From positions 1 through 10,317 of the forward strand of contig SLKB01000133.1 in the NCBI GenBank assembly GCA_007134805.1: 10,317 nucleotides of DNA, in the 5' to 3' direction. Made by a program: the position numbers and the translations under genes. The number at the start of each line of letters is the position of its first letter. Position 1 is the first letter of the stretch. Below the pieces are notes generated by a model. The model searched no databases. It was not told the origin of the DNA and saw only the letters and a program-made list of their open reading frames with translations. Below, in pieces: positions 6,190-10,317 of the stretch. This DNA is from Paracoccaceae bacterium. Lineage in GTDB: Bacteria; Pseudomonadota; Alphaproteobacteria; Rhodobacterales; Rhodobacteraceae.

Positions 6190-6873
6190 ATGAAGATTTT
6201 CGCAGGGCTCGGTAATCCGGGCGCAAAATATACAGGCAACCGCCATAATATCGGCTTCATGGTGATGGACCGGATCGCCGAGGATCATGGCTTCGCGCCG
6301 TGGAGGTCCAAGTTTCAGGCGCTGGTCAGTGACGGCACGCTTGGCAACGAGAAAGTACTGCTCATGAAGCCGCAAACCTTCATGAACCTGTCGGGTGAGG
6401 CGGTCGCGGCTGCGCTGCGTTTCTACAAGCTCGACTTGGGTGAGCTGGTGGTATTCCATGACGAGCTGGATCTTGCCCCCGGCAAGGTGCGCCTGAAGAC
6501 CGCGGGCGGGCATGCAGGCCATAACGGGCTGCGATCGATCCAGCAGCATCTGGGCCCTGACTTCACCCGGGTCCGCCTTGGCATCGGGCATCCGGGGCAC
6601 AAGGACAGGGTCGTGCCCTATGTCCTGTCGGATTTCGCGCGCGCCGATCAGGACTGGCTGGATGATCTTCTGCGCGGCGTGTCCGGGGGTGCCGCACAGC
6701 TTGCGGCGGGTGACACGGCCGGTTTCGGAAATGCGATCGCGCTGAACCGCGGCACCAGAGATCCTGCGCCCCGCCCCAAGGCCAAGCCAAAGAGCCCGCC
6801 CAACACGGCGCAGCCACCGGACAATGAGGCGCCACGAAGCCCGCTTCAGAAACTGATTGACCGCTTCCGATGA
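6190..6873 (+). CDS. pth: Peptidyl-tRNA hydrolase
   Basis: A 227-residue enzyme that releases tRNA from peptidyl-tRNAs dropped by ribosomes. The active-site set is complete: Asn9 in 'GLGNPG', catalytic His19 in 'NRHNIGF', Met65-Asn66 in 'PQTFMNLSG', Asp91 in 'FHDELD' and His111-Asn112 in 'GHAGHNGLRS'. The open frame reaches back to 5818, but the extra residues are unrelated. GGAAAGG at 6177-6183, six bases before ATG 6190, fixes the start. The catalytic domain ends near residue 185. A tail of about 40 residues follows, rich in proline, lysine and arginine, and ends in a short amphipathic 'PLQKLIDRFR'. The E. coli enzyme (194 residues) lacks this tail, but extended tails are frequent in alphaproteobacterial Pth. 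The stop overlaps an ATGA that probably began the next, now decayed, gene. Confidence 0.97.
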   Translation: MKIFAGLGNPGAKYTGNRHNIGFMVMDRIAEDHGFAPWRSKFQALVSDGTLGNEKVLLMKPQTFMNLSGEAVAAALRFYKLDLGELVVFHDELDLAPGKVRLKTAGGHAGHNGLRSIQQHLGPDFTRVRLGIGHPGHKDRVVPYVLSDFARADQDWLDDLLRGVSGGAAQLAAGDTAGFGNAIALNRGTRDPAPRPKAKPKSPPNTAQPPDNEAPRSPLQKLIDRFR

Positions 6874-7231
6874 GTTTTCGCACGCATTGCGAGCGCCGAA
6901 GCCGCGGCACATCGGCTCGGCTCGCCAGAGAGCAGGGTCGCGCTGGCCTCCTGCGAAGACGCTGCATCTGCTCTGCCACACGATCATGTGGCAATACCTT
7001 TCCGCAGCCGATCAGGCGCGCGGCGAGCAGATGCTGATCGCTGCGGGCCCGAAGGCTTCGCGCGATACCCCGCTCGCCCATCTGAGCATAGAGTATTACG
7101 GCCAGCGCCCGGGCGCAGCACTGCGCCTGCGGCTCTGGCCAGAAGGCGCCGAGATTGACCTCGGGCGGGTCAATTTTTACAGCCGATGGATCAACTGGCA
7201 GGCGCCCGATCCCGCGACCCCATGGAATTGA
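6870..7231 (+). pseudogene. Remnant of a DUF2332-family gene (C-terminal ~90 residues readable)
   Basis: From about 6955 to the stop at 7229-7231 the translation matches the C-terminus of DUF2332 proteins: 'LHLLCHTIMWQYLSAADQAR', then 'PLAHLSIEYYGQRPGAALRL', then 'LWPEGAEIDLGRVNFYSRW'. Intact members are roughly 300-350 residues, so most of the protein is missing. An ATG at 6870 overlapping the pth stop (ATGA) begins 'MSFRTHC' in another frame, and a third frame at about 6880-6930 reads 'AAAHRLGSP', which recalls the family's N-terminal 'LGSPFTA' segment. I infer a large internal deletion plus frameshifts. The in-frame ATG at 6857 lies inside pth and gives an unrelated leader. A short expressed protein is possible, but no ribosome site or suitable start is evident. 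The family's function is unknown. Confidence 0.72.
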
Positions 7232-7277
7232 AGATCGGCAGGACTATCTGCCTTCATACCCGGAAATGAGGTTTGCA

Positions 7278-7661
7278 ATGAACGTCAAGATCGACCCTTC
7301 GATCAATGTGTTGGGGAGCAGCCTTGAGAGTTGCTCTCGCAAGCCGATGACCGGTTTCTTCCGCAACGGAGCCTGCGATACCTGCCCGCAAGATCAGGGC
7401 AATCATACAGTCTGCGCCGTGATGACTGCGGAGTTCCTGGCGCTTTCCAAATATCTAGGCAATGATCTGTCGACGGCGCGGCCCGAATTCGCCTTTCCCG
7501 GCTTGAAGCCGGGCGATTACTGGTGCCTGTGCGCGGGCCGGTTCCTGCAAGCGCATTTGGAGGGCGCGGCACCCCAGGTGCGCTTGAAGAGCACTCATCA
7601 ACGCGCGCTCGAGGTGGTGCCGCTGGAGATCCTGAAGGCCCACGCACTCGATCTCGATTGA
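7278..7661 (+). CDS. DUF2237 family protein
   Basis: A 127-residue small protein of the DUF2237 family, recognised from 'NVLGSSLESCSRKPMTGFF' (residues 10-28), 'CDTCPQDQGNHTVCAVMTAE', 'LSKYLGNDLSTARPEFAFPG' and 'LKPGDYWCLCAGR', ending in 'ALEVVPLEILKAHALD'. The family is widespread in bacteria and its biochemical function is not established. It carries several conserved Cys residues (19, 33, 36, 46, 88 and 90 here), which suggests a metal or redox role, but that is inference. The start is ATG 7278 with GAGG at 7267-7270, seven bases upstream. The frame is open back to 7155 without family similarity. It lies 46 bases after the DUF2332 remnant and its stop is only ten bases from the stop of the converging trpB, with no room for separate terminators. 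Confidence 0.9.
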   Translation: MNVKIDPSINVLGSSLESCSRKPMTGFFRNGACDTCPQDQGNHTVCAVMTAEFLALSKYLGNDLSTARPEFAFPGLKPGDYWCLCAGRFLQAHLEGAAPQVRLKSTHQRALEVVPLEILKAHALDLD

Positions 7662-7671
7662 GGCGCGGCCC

Positions 7672-8895
7672 TCAGTTCAGTTCGACCCCGAAATGGCGCG
7701 CGACGGTGTTGATGTCCTTGTCGCCACGCCCACACATGTTCATGATCAGCAGATGATCACGCGGCAGGTCGGGTGCAATCTTGAGCACATGCGCGAGGGC
7801 ATGGCTTGGCTCCAGCGCCGGAATGATCCCTTCAAGCGCGCAACAGGTCTGGAACGCCTCGAGTGCCTCGTGATCGGTGATCGCGACATATTCGGCGCGG
7901 CCTGTGTCCTTGAGCCACGCATGCTCCGGCCCGATGCCCGGATAATCGAGCCCGGCCGAGATTGAATGCCCCTCTAGGATCTGGCCATCCTCGTCCTGCA
8001 AGAGATAGGTGCGGTTGCCATGCAGCACTCCCGGGCGCCCGCCGGTCAGTGAGGCGCAATGCTCCATCCGGTCATCGACACCCTTGCCACCGGCCTCGAC
8101 CCCGATGATGCGCACATCGGTGTCGTCGAGGAACGGGTAGAAGAGCCCCATCGCATTGGACCCACCGCCAATCGCAGCGATGATCGTATCGGGCAGCCGC
8201 CCTTCGCGTGCCATCATCTGCTCTTTCGCTTCCTTGCCGATGATCGACTGGAAATCCCGCACCATGGCCGGATAGGGGTGCGGCCCGGCGACGGTACCGA
8301 TGCAATAGAAGGTGTCGCGGACATGCGTCACCCAGTCGCGCAGCGCGTCATTCATCGCATCCTTGAGCGTGCCCCGACCAGAGCGCACCGGCACAACCTC
8401 GGCGCCAAGAAGCTTCATGCGAAAGACATTGGGCGCCTGACGCTCGACATCATGTGCGCCCATATAGACCACACATTTCAGCCCGAAGCGCGCGCAGACA
8501 GTCGCGGTGGCGACACCATGCTGGCCCGCGCCCGTTTCCGCGATGATCCGCGTTTTCCCCATGCGCATCGCCAACAGGATCTGGCCCAGTACATTGTTGA
8601 TCTTGTGGGCGCCAGTGTGGTTCAACTCGTCGCGCTTGAGGTAGATCTTCGCGCCGCCGCAATGCTCGGTCAGTCGTTCGGCAAAATAGAGCGGCGACGG
8701 GCGGCCCACGTAATGCGTCCAGAGATCCTGCATCTGCGCCCAGAACTCCGGGTCGGTCTTGGCATGGTCGTATTGCGCTTCGAGTTGAAGGATCAGCGGC
8801 ATCAGCGTCTCGGACACGAAGCGGCCGCCATAGATGCCGAAGCGGCCCTGCTCGTCCGGGCCGGTCATAAAGGAATTGATCAGGTCATCAGGCAT
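7672..8895 (-). CDS. trpB: Tryptophan synthase beta chain
   Basis: A 407-residue PLP enzyme that joins indole and L-serine to make tryptophan in the alpha2-beta2 complex. The PLP lysine is Lys98 in '[11 protein letters not shown]', the catalytic glutamate is Glu120 in 'AETGAGQHG', and the phosphate-binding loop is 'GGGSNAMG' (243-250). It starts '[19 protein letters not shown]' like the standard TrpB1 form that works with TrpA, not the stand-alone TrpB2. AAAGGA lies a few bases before the ATG. Neither trpA nor trpF is within the window. The gene upstream on the same strand, 69 bases away, is a protease unrelated to tryptophan, so trpB probably has its own promoter. Confidence 0.98.
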   Translation of the reverse strand: MPDDLINSFMTGPDEQGRFGIYGGRFVSETLMPLILQLEAQYDHAKTDPEFWAQMQDLWTHYVGRPSPLYFAERLTEHCGGAKIYLKRDELNHTGAHKINNVLGQILLAMRMGKTRIIAETGAGQHGVATATVCARFGLKCVVYMGAHDVERQAPNVFRMKLLGAEVVPVRSGRGTLKDAMNDALRDWVTHVRDTFYCIGTVAGPHPYPAMVRDFQSIIGKEAKEQMMAREGRLPDTIIAAIGGGSNAMGLFYPFLDDTDVRIIGVEAGGKGVDDRMEHCASLTGGRPGVLHGNRTYLLQDEDGQILEGHSISAGLDYPGIGPEHAWLKDTGRAEYVAITDHEALEAFQTCCALEGIIPALEPSHALAHVLKIAPDLPRDHLLIMNMCGRGDKDINTVARHFGVELN

Positions 8896-8921
8896 GTGGG
8901 ATCCTTTCTGCGCTTGTCAGT

Positions 8922-8950
8922 GTCCTAGCCGCGCGCGTGCGGTCAGACAA
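8922..8950 (-). promoter_or_regulatory. Candidate trpB promoter
   Basis: On the minus strand TTGTCT (8950-8945) and TAGGAC (8927-8922) stand 17 bases apart, about 27 bases before the trpB ATG. The -35 matches four of six consensus bases, the -10 three of six. No leader peptide with tandem Trp codons fits in the short leader, so classical attenuation is not supported. Confidence 0.3.
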
Positions 8951-8964
8951 GGGAAATGGCCGGC

Positions 8965-9549
8965 CTAGCGTTCGAGGATCAGCCGGTCGCCCTCGATCGA
9001 GATCCGGGCATAGCGGCGCAGATAGCCCATGCCCAGAAGCGAGACATCGAGTTGACCCTCATTGACGAAGGCCGGCACGCGCGTGTCGCGAAACTCGATC
9101 CCATCATGGGAGAGCACGACCTCATCAAGCGTGACGCGCGCAAGCCCGACAATGCCATTTGCCGTCCGCGCCTGCCCGAGATAGGGCAATTCGGACGGGT
9201 TCAGACCGACGCGCTCGGCGTCGCTCTGGGACAGGACCAGATCTGTCGCGCCCGTATCGATCAGAAACGAGACGGGCGTGCCGTTGATGTCCAGGTCGAG
9301 GTGGAAATGGCCGTCGCGCTGGACCCTGAGGATGATCTCGCCATCGCCCACGCTGATTGCACCATTCTGCGATGTCATGTCCTGCCAAAGCCCATAACCC
9401 GCGGCCACACCGACGAAAATCAGCCCCCAGAGCATCAACTGACGCAAGGACTGTCCCAGGCTCTGGCTCCGCGCAATCAGGAAATAGCTGATCAGGACGG
9501 TTCCCCAGACGCCGAGATAGACCAGCCGCATAATCTGATCGCTGTCCAT
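8965..9549 (-). CDS. Membrane-anchored retropepsin-like aspartic protease (TIGR02281 type)
   Basis: A 194-residue protein with two N-terminal membrane segments (about 8-25 and 38-55), a short linker, and a single retropepsin-like domain (about 70-194). The catalytic motif is 'FLIDTGATDLVLS' with Asp98. A second family motif is the glycine-containing 'VSLLGMGYLRRY' near the C-terminus, where the chain closes the active-site lobe. Enzymes of this clan AA type have one Asp per chain and work as homodimers. The domain should face the periplasm if the N-terminus starts on that side and crosses twice, or the cytoplasm otherwise. The topology cannot be settled from sequence. The family is common in alphaproteobacteria and its natural substrates are not known to me. 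AAAGAGG precedes the ATG. It lies 63 bases downstream of the FAD monooxygenase gene and could be co-transcribed with it. Confidence 0.9.
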   Translation of the reverse strand: MDSDQIMRLVYLGVWGTVLISYFLIARSQSLGQSLRQLMLWGLIFVGVAAGYGLWQDMTSQNGAISVGDGEIILRVQRDGHFHLDLDINGTPVSFLIDTGATDLVLSQSDAERVGLNPSELPYLGQARTANGIVGLARVTLDEVVLSHDGIEFRDTRVPAFVNEGQLDVSLLGMGYLRRYARISIEGDRLILER

Positions 9550-9596
9550 GATGCCTCTTTGACGATGGTGAGGTCATAACATGGGGGTCTTGGCCA

Positions 9597-9632
9597 ATGA
9601 TGTCATCTGAAATCACGCGGCCGTGACATCAT
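9597..9632. repeat. 9-base inverted repeat over the 3' end of the FAD monooxygenase gene
   Basis: ATGATGTCA (9597-9605) and TGACATCAT (9624-9632) are perfect reverse complements separated by 18 bases, spanning the minus-strand stop codon. It could form a hairpin in the message, but no T-run follows, so it is not a standard terminator. It may be an mRNA 3' structure, a protein site, or chance. Confidence 0.5.
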
Positions 9633-10317
9633 GACCGTAGATCCAGTCGAAGCGGCGCAGGGCGGCATCGGGGCGCAATCGCCCCCCGACCCGGAGCAGG
9701 GCATGCGCGATCTGCGCAAGTGGAGGCCGCAAGTGGTAGTTCCGGGCGTTGCGGTTGGCGACCTCTACGACCTTTGCAACACGCACGCGCCGCCGCGCCT
9801 GATAGGCCGCAAGCCCCTGCGTGAGATCCGTGCCACGCTCGACCTCGCGCGCCAGAACCCACGCATCCTCGAGCGCGAGATTTGCGCCCTGCGCCATGAA
9901 GGGCAAGGTCGGGTGGGCGGCATCGCCAAGCAGAGCTGCGGCCGCGCCATGCCATCGCTCGGCGACCGGGTGCCGGAACAGGCCCCACAACCAGACCTCA
10001 TCCACCTGGTCGAGCCACGCGCGCACCGGATCACTGAAGCGCGTGAATGCTGCGCGCAGATTTGCGGGGTCATCGGGATGGCGCCATCCCTCTTGCGCCC
10101 AGGCGCTGCGTTCCTCGACAGCCACGAGGTTGCGCAACTCTCCGTCCCGCAGCGGGTAGCTCACCAGATGCCGGCCCGGACCCATGAACACCTCGGCCAC
10201 CGCGTCAGGCTGCGTGCTGCCGGTCGGGATCAAGGCGCGCCAGGCAACCTGACCTGTAAAGCCGGGTGACATCTCGCGGGGCTGCAGGGCCGGGCGCACA
10301 CGCGAATGCAGCCCGTC
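9613..10317 (-). CDS. FAD-dependent aromatic monooxygenase, salicylate-hydroxylase-like, C-terminal part (5' end outside window)
   Basis: The frame is open to the window edge, giving the last 234 residues. The first visible residues, 'DGLHSRVRPAL', are the end of the DG motif of class A flavoprotein hydroxylases. The GD motif follows at visible residues 128-156 as 'LLGDAAHPTLPFMAQGAN', then 'LALEDAWVLARE', which binds the FAD ribose and pyrophosphate. The ending 'FDWIYGHD' is typical of the salicylate 1-hydroxylase / 3-hydroxybenzoate 6-hydroxylase group. Members use NAD(P)H and O2 to hydroxylate phenolic acids. The Rossmann GxGxxG domain lies beyond the edge, as does the substrate pocket in part, so the substrate cannot be named. 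An internal GTG at 10299 is not a start, because the conserved motif extends across it. Confidence 0.9.
   Translation of the reverse strand, partial: DGLHSRVRPALQPREMSPGFTGQVAWRALIPTGSTQPDAVAEVFMGPGRHLVSYPLRDGELRNLVAVEERSAWAQEGWRHPDDPANLRAAFTRFSDPVRAWLDQVDEVWLWGLFRHPVAERWHGAAAALLGDAAHPTLPFMAQGANLALEDAWVLAREVERGTDLTQGLAAYQARRRVRVAKVVEVANRNARNYHLRPPLAQIAHALLRVGGRLRPDAALRRFDWIYGHDVTAA

Noticed and set aside
6067..6987. Upstream extension of the haem monooxygenase frame to 6987 on the minus strand
   Set aside because: The extra 307 codons are antisense to pth and the DUF2332 remnant. Family similarity and a ribosome site begin at ATG 6066.
7237..7252. Hairpin GGCAG-N6-CTGCC between the DUF2332 remnant and the DUF2237 gene
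   Set aside because: Only five base pairs and no T-run. Too weak to call a terminator or regulator.
8059..8928. A 289-codon plus-strand open frame opposite trpB
   Set aside because: Shadow of trpB. No family resemblance and a His/Arg-rich composition typical of antisense reading.
9631..10269. A 212-codon plus-strand open frame opposite the FAD monooxygenase
   Set aside because: The minus-strand frame carries clear DG and GD flavoprotein motifs. The plus-strand reading has none.

Overview
The window is high-GC DNA with the coding style and gene families of an alphaproteobacterium, most likely a member of the Rhodobacterales (Roseobacter/Rhodobacter group). The tilS-ftsH pair, the long-tailed L25 protein, a membrane-anchored TIGR02281-type retropepsin, DUF2332 and DUF2237 proteins and the FtsH tail all fit that group. 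This assignment rests on recognising protein families, not on a database search.

Layout. 1-2219 (+): the 3' end of tilS, then ftsH, closed by a strong intrinsic terminator. 2319-2984 (-): a GntR/FCD transcription regulator, divergent from 3110-3661 (+), an orphan CoxG-like SRPBCC protein. 73 bases further on lies 3735-4904 (+), an FMN-dependent L-lactate (2-hydroxyacid) dehydrogenase preceded by its own inverted repeat. 5056-5676 (+): rplY (L25/CTC), closed by a terminator. 5752-6066 (-): a small IsdG/HmoA-like haem monooxygenase, divergent from 6190-6873 (+), pth. 6870-7231 (+): a decayed DUF2332 gene of which only the C-terminal part is readable. 7278-7661 (+): a DUF2237 protein, converging with trpB (7672-8895, -) across only ten bases. 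Upstream of trpB on the same strand are a membrane-anchored retropepsin-like protease (8965-9549, -) and the C-terminal two thirds or so of a salicylate-hydroxylase-like FAD monooxygenase (9613-10317, -) that runs off the window.

How the genes relate. Most are housekeeping: tRNA modification (TilS), membrane protein quality control (FtsH), translation (L25, Pth) and tryptophan synthesis (TrpB). The one accessory-looking block is GntR-CoxG-LldD (2319-4904). A possible working unit is a regulator, a lipid/quinone-binding SRPBCC protein and a quinone-reducing flavoprotein, but only the gene order supports this. The rplY-pth pair, often adjacent in bacteria, is here split by the oppositely oriented monooxygenase gene.

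I see no CRISPR array, insertion sequence, phage gene, tRNA or rRNA, and no convincing new multi-gene system. The observations most worth following are the CoxG-LldD pairing, the repeats and operator-like palindromes in its promoters, and the internally eroded DUF2332 gene.
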